Made by a program: the position numbers and the translations under genes. Below, in pieces: positions 1-5,187 of a DNA stretch of 7,075 bases (positions within the stretch are counted from its first letter, which is position 1; every line of letters starts with the position of its first letter). Source of the DNA: an uncultured Caryophanales bacterium (GTDB lineage: Bacteria > Bacillota_I > Bacilli_A > RFN20 > CAG-826); contig CAMYXQ010000045.1 of assembly GCA_947303105.1 (NCBI GenBank), positions 1 to 7,075 of the forward strand. The letters are read 5' to 3'. The notes beneath the pieces are model-generated. The model did no database searches. It saw nothing but the letters and a program-made list of their open reading frames with translations, and was not told where the DNA came from.

Positions 1-57
1 ACCGAAGGAATCGATGATGGTTTGGAAGGCGCGTTTTTGATCGGTGGTGTAACTCAT
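1..57 (-). CDS. 5' end of an unidentified protein (partial, runs off the window)
   Basis: Nineteen codons are visible, reading MSYTTDQKRAFQTIIDSFG, a polar start followed by what looks like an amphipathic helix. The ATG is chosen because a TAG stop lies in frame eight codons upstream and a TTGCAA/TAAAAT promoter sits at the right distance. No Shine-Dalgarno sequence precedes it; the roughly 20-nt leader is mostly the palindrome at 58-76. A short helical N-terminus, an operator-like palindrome at its own start site and a divergent enzyme gene would all suit an autoregulated repressor such as a TetR-type protein. That is inference from context only: no DNA-binding motif is visible in this fragment, and I do not recognise the family. 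Confidence 0.6.
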   Translation of the reverse strand, partial: MSYTTDQKRAFQTIIDSFG

Positions 58-76
58 TTTGAAAATCGTTTTCAAA
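58..76. promoter_or_regulatory. Operator-like palindrome TTTGAAAA-TCG-TTTTCAAA
   Basis: Perfect 8-bp arms flank a 3-bp centre. The site begins directly upstream of the ATG at 57 and lies just downstream of the predicted transcription start of that gene, where a bound protein would block transcription. It resembles a CcpA/LacI-type site (TG-A-rich, central CG, T-rich-CA) but is one base too long for that consensus, so another regulator, possibly the gene product itself, is more likely. Confidence 0.5.
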
Positions 77-85
77 TTCTATTGA

Positions 86-113
86 ATTTTAGCACGCGTA
101 GGCATGTTTGCAA
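86..113 (-). promoter_or_regulatory. Promoter of the truncated minus-strand gene
   Basis: On the minus strand, TTGCAA (108-113) and TAAAAT (86-91) are separated by 16 bp. Transcription would start near position 79, leaving a leader of about 20 nt that contains the palindrome at 58-76. Confidence 0.5.
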
Positions 114-124
114 TAGTTGTTCTT

Positions 125-150
125 GGCGCTCGCAAGCGTCCTTTTTGTTT
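125..150 (+). terminator. Terminator-like hairpin with T-tract in front of the hydrolase
   Basis: GGCGCT (125-130) pairs with AGCGTC (135-140), with one G-U pair and a CGCA loop. It is followed by CTTTTTGTTTT. The shape is that of an intrinsic terminator on the plus strand, yet no plus-strand gene lies upstream inside the window. It could insulate against reverse transcription from the divergent promoter, or be an attenuator in a longer hydrolase leader. The stem is only 6 bp, so this is tentative. Confidence 0.35.
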
Positions 151-156
151 TATAAT
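151..156 (+). promoter_or_regulatory. -10 element (TATAAT) of the hydrolase gene
   Basis: A consensus TATAAT lies 19 bp before the ATG at 176. The expected start near 163 leaves a short leader holding the GAGG ribosome site at 164-167. No good -35 is present at 16-18 bp; TTGGCG at 123-128 is too far away. This suggests a weak or activator-dependent promoter. Confidence 0.45.
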
Positions 157-175
157 CATCGATGAGGTTTTCAGC

Positions 176-1072
176 ATGAAACATTATTCGAAAAAGTTCA
201 TTGAGCTTCCCGGCGTTGATGAACGGGTCGCTTATATCGAGGTCGGATCGGGCGATCGCGACTTATTGCTCATCCACGGCAATATGTCCGGCTCGCTTCA
301 TTACACCCCGATCATCGAGCGGCTGGAGGGCGAATTCCATATTTACGCCCCCGATATGAAGGGCTATGGCGATACGACTTACCGCCACCACTTCACCCAT
401 CTGCATGAACAAGCCGATTTGATCATCGAATTCTGCGACAAGCTCGGTTTGAAACATCTTCGCGTCGGCGGATGGTCGACCGGAGGCGCTGTCACGATGT
501 CCGTCGCCGCGAGACGGCCCGACCTCGTCGATCAGATTGTCTTCTTCGATTCGATTTCCCTCCGCGGTCACCCCTACTTCCAACGCGATGAAAAGGGCAA
601 GCCGATTTATGGCAAGGTCTACGACTCCATTGAGCACATGTCCTCCTCAAATCCGCAGAAAGCCACCATCGAATGGATGGAAAACAAGGACTTTGAGAAG
701 ATGACTGGTCTTTGGAATTTGGTTATTTATTCAGGCGGCCCACGCCCGACCGAAGAAGAGAACCGTCTCTATATGGAAGAGACCTTCAAACAACGTTGTT
801 TGGGCGAATCTTATTGGGCTTTGTCGACATTCAATATCACCGACACCCCGACTTTCTATGCCGAAGGGGATGGCTTATATCACAACATCCATCAGCCGAT
901 TCTCTGCTTCTGGGGCGAGAATGACATCAGCGTTCCTTGGTTCAACACCCACGAACTTCCGGACTACTTCGGCGATCAGCTCAAGTTGGTGAAAGTGCCG
1001 CATGCCGGACACTCGCCCATCTCTGATCAACCTGATTTGCTCGTTGAAGAAATGCGGAAATTCCTGAAATAA
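176..1072 (+). CDS. Alpha/beta hydrolase, PhaZ-like family
   Basis: This 298-residue protein is a single alpha/beta-hydrolase domain. An oxyanion-hole HGN lies at residues 34-36. The nucleophile elbow is G-W-S-T-G-G with Ser101. The probable catalytic acid is Asp250 in GEND, and the catalytic His279 lies in HAGHSP, followed by the usual C-terminal helix. A lid-like insertion covers roughly residues 130-230. There is no signal peptide, so it should be cytoplasmic. The start at 176 is chosen because GAGG (164-167) sits 8 nt upstream and TATAAT just before it; an ATG at 104 would place the promoter inside the gene. The G-W-S-x-G-G elbow and overall layout recall Bacillus intracellular polyhydroxybutyrate depolymerase-like hydrolases, but no PHA genes are nearby and the substrate is unknown. 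An esterase, lipase or lactonase role is equally open. Confidence 0.88.
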   Translation: MKHYSKKFIELPGVDERVAYIEVGSGDRDLLLIHGNMSGSLHYTPIIERLEGEFHIYAPDMKGYGDTTYRHHFTHLHEQADLIIEFCDKLGLKHLRVGGWSTGGAVTMSVAARRPDLVDQIVFFDSISLRGHPYFQRDEKGKPIYGKVYDSIEHMSSSNPQKATIEWMENKDFEKMTGLWNLVIYSGGPRPTEEENRLYMEETFKQRCLGESYWALSTFNITDTPTFYAEGDGLYHNIHQPILCFWGENDISVPWFNTHELPDYFGDQLKLVKVPHAGHSPISDQPDLLVEEMRKFLK

Positions 1073-1098
1073 AAAAGGGGCTTTGCCCCTTTTATTTT
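1073..1098. terminator. Bidirectional intrinsic terminator between hydrolase and cysE
   Basis: AAAAGGGGC (1073-1081) pairs with GCCCCTTTT (1085-1093) around a TTT loop. T-rich tracts follow in both directions: TTTTATTTT on the plus strand and TTTTTTATTT on the minus strand. It begins right after the hydrolase stop and overlaps the stop codon of the convergent cysE-like gene. Confidence 0.88.
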
Positions 1099-1793
1099 AC
1101 CTTTTTCATCACGAGGTCCGTTTTTGCCAAGCGGATTTCGACGTGATCCGGGATCGATTCGACAATGGTGACGTTCGCCCCGATCGTGACATAGTCGCCG
1201 ACGGAAACATCGCCGCCGAGGATGGTCGCGTTGGAATAGATCGTGACGTAATTCCCGATGGGCGGATGGCGTTTGAGGGATGCCATTTTGCGGCCGTCCT
1301 TCAAGGACAACGCGCCCAAAGTCACGCCTTGGTACAGTTTGGTATGATGACCGATGATCGCGGTCGCGCCGATGACGACGCCGGTCCCGTGGTCGATAAA
1401 GAATGGGGCGCCGATGGTCGCTGCCGGGTGGATATCAATACCCGTAAGCGCATGGGCGCGCTCAGACAAGATGCGGGCCTCAACCTTATATCCCTCTAAG
1501 TAGAGGACGTGAGCGATGCGATAGACGCGGATCGCCCGGTATCCGGGATAACAGGCGACGATTTCTTCTTTCGAATCGGCGGCCGGATCGCTCTCGAGGA
1601 AAAATTCCAAGTCCTCATCGAGGGCTTTTTTGATTTCGGGTAGGGCAGCCATAAAAGCATCGCCCCGTTCTTTGCCGTTGCTGGCGGCGATGAATAAGTC
1701 GTTCAAACGCGACGCGTTTTCGCATCCGACGACATAATTCTCAGCGGCCTCTAAGAAGGCATATAGTTCGTTTTTGCGGTCACAGGTTCCCAT
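1092..1793 (-). CDS. cysE: Serine O-acetyltransferase, EpsC/CysE type
   Basis: The 233-residue product would acetylate L-serine with acetyl-CoA, the first step of cysteine synthesis. An N-terminal helical region (about 1-85) with the conserved DPAA and YPG motifs is followed by a left-handed beta-helix of hexapeptide repeats (about 118-215). Asp120 and His122 lie in GIDIHP and His135 in FIDHGTGVV, matching the catalytic Asp/His pair of the family. YQGVTLGALS and KRHP mark the EpsC-type clade. Oddly, the usual GET after GVVIG reads GAT (Ala143). The ATG at 1793 is preferred because further upstream this frame only overlaps cysK with Arg-rich sequence. The ribosome site is poor: AGGG lies only 2 nt before the ATG. 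A cysK terminator separates it from the upstream gene, and no clear promoter of its own is visible. The N-terminus is shorter than in the roughly 300-residue members of this clade. Confidence 0.85.
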   Translation of the reverse strand: MGTCDRKNELYAFLEAAENYVVGCENASRLNDLFIAASNGKERGDAFMAALPEIKKALDEDLEFFLESDPAADSKEEIVACYPGYRAIRVYRIAHVLYLEGYKVEARILSERAHALTGIDIHPAATIGAPFFIDHGTGVVIGATAIIGHHTKLYQGVTLGALSLKDGRKMASLKRHPPIGNYVTIYSNATILGGDVSVGDYVTIGANVTIVESIPDHVEIRLAKTDLVMKKVK

Positions 1794-1840
1794 AGCCCTA
1801 TCATTAAACCACAGGCATAGACGCGGCGCGAGCATTTCGA

Positions 1841-1872
1841 GAAAGAAAAAGCGCGTCCTGCGCGCTCTTTCT
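1841..1872 (-). terminator. Intrinsic terminator after cysK
   Basis: On the minus strand a stem of AGCGCG/CGCGCT (1861-1866 with 1850-1855) has a 5-nt loop. It extends to 1844-1872 through one mismatch and is followed by a T-rich tract, TTTTTCTTTCT. It starts about 10 bp after the cysK stop and should reduce read-through into cysE. Confidence 0.7.
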
Positions 1873-1882
1873 AAACTTCGCG

Positions 1883-2656
1883 TCACTCGGCGAAGAGGTC
1901 GGTCGATAGATAACGTTCGCCGGTATCGGGAAGGAGAACGACGACGTTTTTGCCGTGATATTGGCGATTTGCGGCGATTTGGAAGGCGGCGAAGAGGGCC
2001 GCTCCCGAAGAAATGCCGCACAAGATGCCTTCGTCGATGGCGATGCAACGGGCGGCGTCAAACGCGTCCTCGTCGGCAACTGGAATAATTTCATCCACCA
2101 CCGAGCGATCAAGGGTTTCGGGAACGATGCCGGCGACAAAGACAGAAACCTCTTTTAGGTCTTCGGCGATTTCCGGACCGGTCGTTTTTTCATGGGCGAG
2201 GGGGTTGGCCAAATTGGTGAATTGGCTGAGGATGATGGAATTCGGGGTCGACTCATTGAGTTCTTTCGCTTTGGCGATGGCGCCTTTCATGCCTTCGGCA
2301 CCCGGGGTGAGGACGATTCTTGCGCCATAGGCGGCGATAAGGCGTCTCCGTTCGATGGACATCGTTTCCGGCATGACGAGGACCGCTTTGTAGCCGCGGG
2401 AGGCCGCGAGCATGGCGATGGCGATGCCGGTATTGCCGGAAGTCGGTTCGATTAAGGTTGCGCCCGGTTGGATGAGACCACGGTCTTCGGCGTCTTTCAG
2501 CATGTAAAGGACGGGGCGGTCTTTGGCGGAGCCGCCGGGGTTGAATGATTCGACTTTGGCGTATAAGTGGGCGCAAAGACCCAGTTTCTTCTCTAAGGTA
2601 TGGAGGCGGATGAGCGGCGTCTTGCCGATCGCCTCGCTGACGGATTCATAAATCAT
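1883..2656 (-). CDS. cysK: Cysteine synthase (O-acetylserine sulfhydrylase) with an internal in-frame deletion
   Basis: The family joins O-acetylserine and sulfide to make cysteine, using PLP. This 257-residue frame keeps the PLP lysine Lys45 (NPGGSAKDR), the substrate loop TSGNTG (72-77), MPETMS, the GISSG serine motif (214-218) and the C-terminal LPDTGERYLST. However, FVAG (173-176) runs straight into IVPETLD. In known CysK proteins about 50 residues lie between these, including the GTGGT loop that holds the PLP phosphate and the GIGAG segment. The frame stays open and the total is about 50 residues short of the usual 305-310. The start at 2656 follows a GGGAGG ribosome site 7 nt upstream, and upstream in-frame ATGs are less well supported. 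Either this is a recently inactivated gene (or an assembly error), or a reduced protein with another role. Catalysis as a normal CysK is unlikely. Confidence 0.9.
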   Translation of the reverse strand: MIYESVSEAIGKTPLIRLHTLEKKLGLCAHLYAKVESFNPGGSAKDRPVLYMLKDAEDRGLIQPGATLIEPTSGNTGIAIAMLAASRGYKAVLVMPETMSIERRRLIAAYGARIVLTPGAEGMKGAIAKAKELNESTPNSIILSQFTNLANPLAHEKTTGPEIAEDLKEVSVFVAGIVPETLDRSVVDEIIPVADEDAFDAARCIAIDEGILCGISSGAALFAAFQIAANRQYHGKNVVVLLPDTGERYLSTDLFAE

Positions 2657-2672
2657 GACAATTCCTCCCATC

Positions 2673-2691
2673 AACCCATTTGAATCGGGTT
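2673..2691. promoter_or_regulatory. Imperfect palindrome in the cysK leader
   Basis: AACCC and GGGTT arms flank a 9-bp centre that is itself partly symmetric (TTGAA). The element lies between the predicted transcription start near 2702 and the ribosome site at about 2664-2669. It could be an operator or a small leader hairpin. It does not match a cysteine-regulator site I know. Confidence 0.35.
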
Positions 2692-2708
2692 CATAACAAA
2701 CATACAAG

Positions 2709-2738
2709 ATTATGTCCGAAAACGCGAGCGATACGCAA
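2709..2738 (-). promoter_or_regulatory. Promoter of cysK
   Basis: On the minus strand TTGCGT (2733-2738) and CATAAT (2709-2714) are 18 bp apart. This gives a start near 2702 and a leader of about 45 nt containing the palindrome at 2673-2691 and a GGGAGG ribosome site. Confidence 0.5.
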
Positions 2739-2770
2739 AATGGATGTTTTCTGAAAAGAAACTTTCCTTT

Positions 2771-2790
2771 TATAGAAAATGCTCCATAAT
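2771..2790 (+). promoter_or_regulatory. Candidate -10 elements of recN
   Basis: Two -10-like hexamers are present, TATAGA (2771-2776) and CATAAT (2785-2790). Neither has a good -35. Use of the second would start the transcript at or next to the recN ATG at 2797, giving a leaderless mRNA. No inverted GAAC/GTTC SOS box is visible here. Confidence 0.3.
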
Positions 2791-2796
2791 CAACGC

Positions 2797-4446
2797 ATGC
2801 TTCAACGTTTGTCCATCCACAATCTTGCCATTCTTGAGAATGTCGACCTTCGCTTCCAAGAAGGTTTTTCCATCCTCACCGGTCCGACCGGGGCTGGCAA
2901 GAGCCTCATCATCGATTCTTTGTCCTTGTTACTCGGTGACCGCGCTTCTAGCGAGCTCATCCGCGCTGGGGAAGAGAAGGCGACCATCGAAGGCGAGTTC
3001 GTGGACCGCAACCCCGCATTATCGGGTTTGCTTTCTAAGCTAGGCATCCCGATGGCGAACGACCATGTCGTCGTCAGCCGCCTCATCGGCCGGACGAAGA
3101 ACGTCATCCGCGTGAATGGGGCCGTCGTCACCTTGGCCGATCTCAACAAAATCGCCCGTTTATTGGCCACCATCCATAGCCAATTCGATTTCGCCCGCAT
3201 CCTCAATCCTGACAACTATCTGGAAATCATCGATGGGTTCGCCTTCGATTTGATCCATACCTACAAAACGGCCTACAAGGACGCCTTAGCGGTTTATCGC
3301 GACAAAGTCGCGAAAGTCAACTCCCTCAGGGAGCAGAAACGGAAGATCGAAGAGAACAAAGACTTCTATTCCTATCAATATAACGAACTCATGGCGGCCG
3401 ACCTCAAGCCGGGCGAAGACGCCGCGGCGGCAGAAGAGGTCGCCACCCTTCGGAACTACGACAAGTTCTATGGTCTCATCCAGGAAGCCCGTTCCCTCAT
3501 GGACGGCGAGATGCTGGAGAAGCTCTATGACCTCCGCGAGACCATCCATCGCCTATCGGCGATCCAAAGTCAGTACGGCGAGGTGGAAGAGAAGATTCAG
3601 GACCACTACGCCGAACTCGAGGATTTGTTCCGCGAGACGAAACGCAACTTCCGCGACATCGACTATGATCCCGCCCGCCTCGAAGAACTTGAGCAGCGTG
3701 AATTCGATTTGGCCGCTTTGAAACGGAAATACCACCGCACCAACGACGAACTCATCGCCTATCGCGACGAACTCGGCGAGATGCTCAGCCACGTCGAGAA
3801 CATCGACGGTGACATCGAGAAAGCCGAAGCGGAAGCCAAGAAGGCCGAAGAAGCCTGCCGCCAAGCCGGGAATGAGCTATCCACCGTCCGCCGCCGCACG
3901 GCCTCCCATATCGAGAAGGAACTCACGAGTCATCTCCGCGACCTTCTTCTGAATGCCCGCTTCTCCATCGTCTTCATGACGACCGAATCCTTCACCGACA
4001 ACGGAATCGACTTCGTCGATTTCCTCATCGAAACGAATATCGGCGAAGGGCTCAAGAGCATGGCGAAGACCATCTCGGGCGGCGAAGCTTCCCGTATCAT
4101 GCTCGCCTTCAAGGCGGTCGAACTGCAGGCCAATCGAGTCAGCACAGCCATCTTCGATGAAATCGACACCGGCATCTCCGGCGAAGCCGCGATGGCAGTC
4201 GCCAAAAAGATCCGCGAGATCGCCTTGCGGACCCAGACCATCGCCATCACCCACTTGCCTCAGGTGGCATCGTTATCCGAGCATGCGTTCTTAATCCGCA
4301 AAGAGACTCGTGGCGGCCGTACCTACACCGAAGTGAAAGAGCTGGGCCTCGAAGAGAAAATCGAAGAGGTCGCCCATCTCATCTCCGGCGGCAAAGTGAC
4401 CGAGAAACAACGGGAATACGCCCGGGAAATGATCTTGGATCAATAA
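2797..4446 (+). CDS. recN: DNA repair protein RecN
   Basis: RecN is an SMC-like ATPase that acts early at double-strand breaks and aids recombinational repair in the cytoplasm. The 549-residue length is normal. Residues 1-140 form the N-terminal ATPase half, with the Walker A motif G-P-T-G-A-G-K-S at 29-36 (Pro replaces the more usual Glu). The middle, about 150-390, is rich in charged heptad-like sequence consistent with the coiled-coil arm. The C-terminal half has the ABC signature SGGEAS at 427-432, Walker B AIFDEID with Asp454 and Glu455, and the H-loop His486 in THLPQ. The ATG at 2797 is chosen over one at 2779 because MLQRLSIHNLAILE aligns with the family N-terminus; neither has a recognisable ribosome site. 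The gene is divergent from cysK and convergent with the toxin gene, whose stop lies 9 bp away with no terminator between. Confidence 0.96.
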   Translation: MLQRLSIHNLAILENVDLRFQEGFSILTGPTGAGKSLIIDSLSLLLGDRASSELIRAGEEKATIEGEFVDRNPALSGLLSKLGIPMANDHVVVSRLIGRTKNVIRVNGAVVTLADLNKIARLLATIHSQFDFARILNPDNYLEIIDGFAFDLIHTYKTAYKDALAVYRDKVAKVNSLREQKRKIEENKDFYSYQYNELMAADLKPGEDAAAAEEVATLRNYDKFYGLIQEARSLMDGEMLEKLYDLRETIHRLSAIQSQYGEVEEKIQDHYAELEDLFRETKRNFRDIDYDPARLEELEQREFDLAALKRKYHRTNDELIAYRDELGEMLSHVENIDGDIEKAEAEAKKAEEACRQAGNELSTVRRRTASHIEKELTSHLRDLLLNARFSIVFMTTESFTDNGIDFVDFLIETNIGEGLKSMAKTISGGEASRIMLAFKAVELQANRVSTAIFDEIDTGISGEAAMAVAKKIREIALRTQTIAITHLPQVASLSEHAFLIRKETRGGRTYTEVKELGLEEKIEEVAHLISGGKVTEKQREYAREMILDQ

Positions 4447-4455
4447 GACACACCG

Positions 4456-4743
4456 CTATTGGCGGAAAAGATCGCTGTGGGTGCCTGTTCGCACCAAATA
4501 CAGAATCACTGTTTCATTGGAATACTTGTAAATCAGCAACCAATCCGGCTCGATATGCAACTCCCGGCAGTTTTTGAAATCCCGCGAGGGACGGAGCGGA
4601 TGATCGAGATATTTCTCAGGAAGGGGCGCCCCTTGACGGAGCAATTCCACCACCGTTTCAAAAGCGCGGATGTCGAGGCCGCGCTTTATGCATTGTTTGA
4701 AATCTTTTTTGAATTGGGTTGATCGGCGAATGCCATAAATCAT
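4456..4743 (-). CDS. yafQ: YafQ-type mRNA interferase toxin (RelE superfamily)
   Basis: This small basic 95-residue protein belongs to the RelE/YafQ toxins, ribosome-dependent endonucleases that cut mRNA in the A site and stop growth when freed from antitoxin. Residues equivalent to the functional set of E. coli YafQ are all present: His48 in LDHPL, His63 with Asp67 and Trp68 in LHIEPDWLLIY, and His89 with Phe93 in RTGTHSDLF. The toxin therefore looks active. Its ATG overlaps the antitoxin stop codon in an ATGA arrangement, and a GGAGG (4754-4758 on the complement) lies 10 nt upstream inside the antitoxin gene, so the two are translationally coupled. It points toward recN and ends 9 bp from the recN stop. 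Sampled rows of the toxin-antitoxin locus average about 48% GC, lower than recN. Confidence 0.93.
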   Translation of the reverse strand: MIYGIRRSTQFKKDFKQCIKRGLDIRAFETVVELLRQGAPLPEKYLDHPLRPSRDFKNCRELHIEPDWLLIYKYSNETVILYLVRTGTHSDLFRQ

Positions 4744-5006
4744 CGAAGCAAATCCTCCATTAGCTCATCAACGCCCGAAAAAGTCTTTCCTTCATTTTTT
4801 TGATCCATCTTTTCCACTTCCTTGATCGCCTTCGCCGTCTTTTTGTTCGGCTGGCTGGCGGAAAGGGAGAAGGGGATGCCATTCGTGCGAATCACCTGGC
4901 GATAAAAAAGATTGATCGCTGTGGTCGGGGTCATGCCGATTTCGGCGAAAACCGCCTCCGCGTCTTTTTTTACTCTTTCATCGATTCTGACGTTGATGTT
5001 GGCCAT
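4740..5006 (-). CDS. dinJ: RelB/DinJ family antitoxin
   Basis: This 88-residue partner of the YafQ toxin has an N-terminal ribbon-helix-helix DNA-binding domain: strand NINVRIDE (3-10), then two helices across DAEAVFAEIGMTPTTAINLFYRQVI. The TNGIPF that follows is typical of DinJ. The Lys/Glu-rich C-terminal half (about 52-88) would wrap and block the toxin. The start at 5006 is chosen because GGAG sits 9 nt upstream; a longer frame to 5063 would run through the promoter. Such antitoxins, with toxin as co-repressor, bind their own promoter, and inverted repeats covering the -35 are present here. The stop overlaps the toxin ATG by 4 bp. Confidence 0.93.
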   Translation of the reverse strand: MANINVRIDERVKKDAEAVFAEIGMTPTTAINLFYRQVIRTNGIPFSLSASQPNKKTAKAIKEVEKMDQKNEGKTFSGVDELMEDLLR

Positions 5007-5031
5007 GGTTGATTTCTCCGTTTCTACAGAA

Positions 5032-5060
5032 AGTCTACCTATGTGTGTTATTGTTGTCAA
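5032..5060 (-). promoter_or_regulatory. Promoter of the dinJ-yafQ operon
   Basis: On the minus strand a consensus TTGACA (5055-5060) and TAGACT (5032-5037) are separated by exactly 17 bp. The start would be near 5025, giving a leader of about 20 nt with the GGAG ribosome site. Confidence 0.75.
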
Positions 5061-5072
5061 CACAACGACAAC
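5053..5072. promoter_or_regulatory. Inverted repeat covering the toxin-antitoxin -35 box
   Basis: GTTGTC (5053-5058) and GACAAC (5067-5072) form an inverted repeat with an 8-bp spacer. A nested repeat, GTTGT-CAAC-ACAAC (5053-5066), shares the left arm. Both overlap the -35 element, the expected place for an antitoxin operator. Confidence 0.55.
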
Positions 5073-5149
5073 ATGATGATCCCGATGATTCCGAAAGCTT
5101 TTTTAAGCGCCTTCTACCTAATAAATAGACAAAAGAAACCGAATTTGAC

Positions 5150-5187
5150 AAAAAAGAAAACCTCCCGTTTCCGAGAGGTTTTTTCTT
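5150..5187. terminator. Strong bidirectional terminator after the zinc-ribbon membrane protein gene
   Basis: AAAACCTCCCG (5157-5167) pairs with CGAGAGGTTTT (5172-5182) over 11 bp with one G-U pair. The loop reads GAAA on the minus strand. The minus strand continues CTTTTTTG and the plus strand TTTTTTCTTTT. It ends the minus-strand operon right after the stop at 5188 and is also the first good terminator for plus-strand transcription leaving recN. Confidence 0.9.

Noticed and set aside
59..73. A CcpA catabolite-response element at the left-edge promoter.
   Set aside because: The central spacing is one base longer than the cre consensus, so the match is only superficial.
104..175. An upstream ATG that would add 24 residues to the hydrolase.
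   Set aside because: It lies ahead of the TATAAT box and has no ribosome site. The ATG at 176 has GAGG at 8 nt and fits the family N-terminus.
1794..2048. An 85-codon upstream extension of the cysE frame into cysK.
   Set aside because: It is Arg-rich, overlaps cysK coding sequence on the same strand in another frame, and has no counterpart in the transferase family. It also crosses the cysK terminator.
4453..4465. A CCGC-N5-GCGG mini-hairpin between recN and yafQ.
   Set aside because: The stem is only 4 bp with no T-tract in either direction, so it is not a credible terminator.
5007..5063. An N-terminal extension of the antitoxin.
   Set aside because: It would run through the TTGACA/TAGACT promoter. 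The ATG at 5006 has a ribosome site and the typical MANINVRID start.
5097..5108. GCTT-TTTT-AAGC inverted repeat upstream of the toxin-antitoxin promoter.
   Set aside because: It is short and AT-rich, within the range expected by chance, and has no terminator or operator context.
5145..5150. A plus-strand TTGACA hexamer.
   Set aside because: No -10 element lies 15-19 bp downstream, and the expected position falls in the terminator hairpin.
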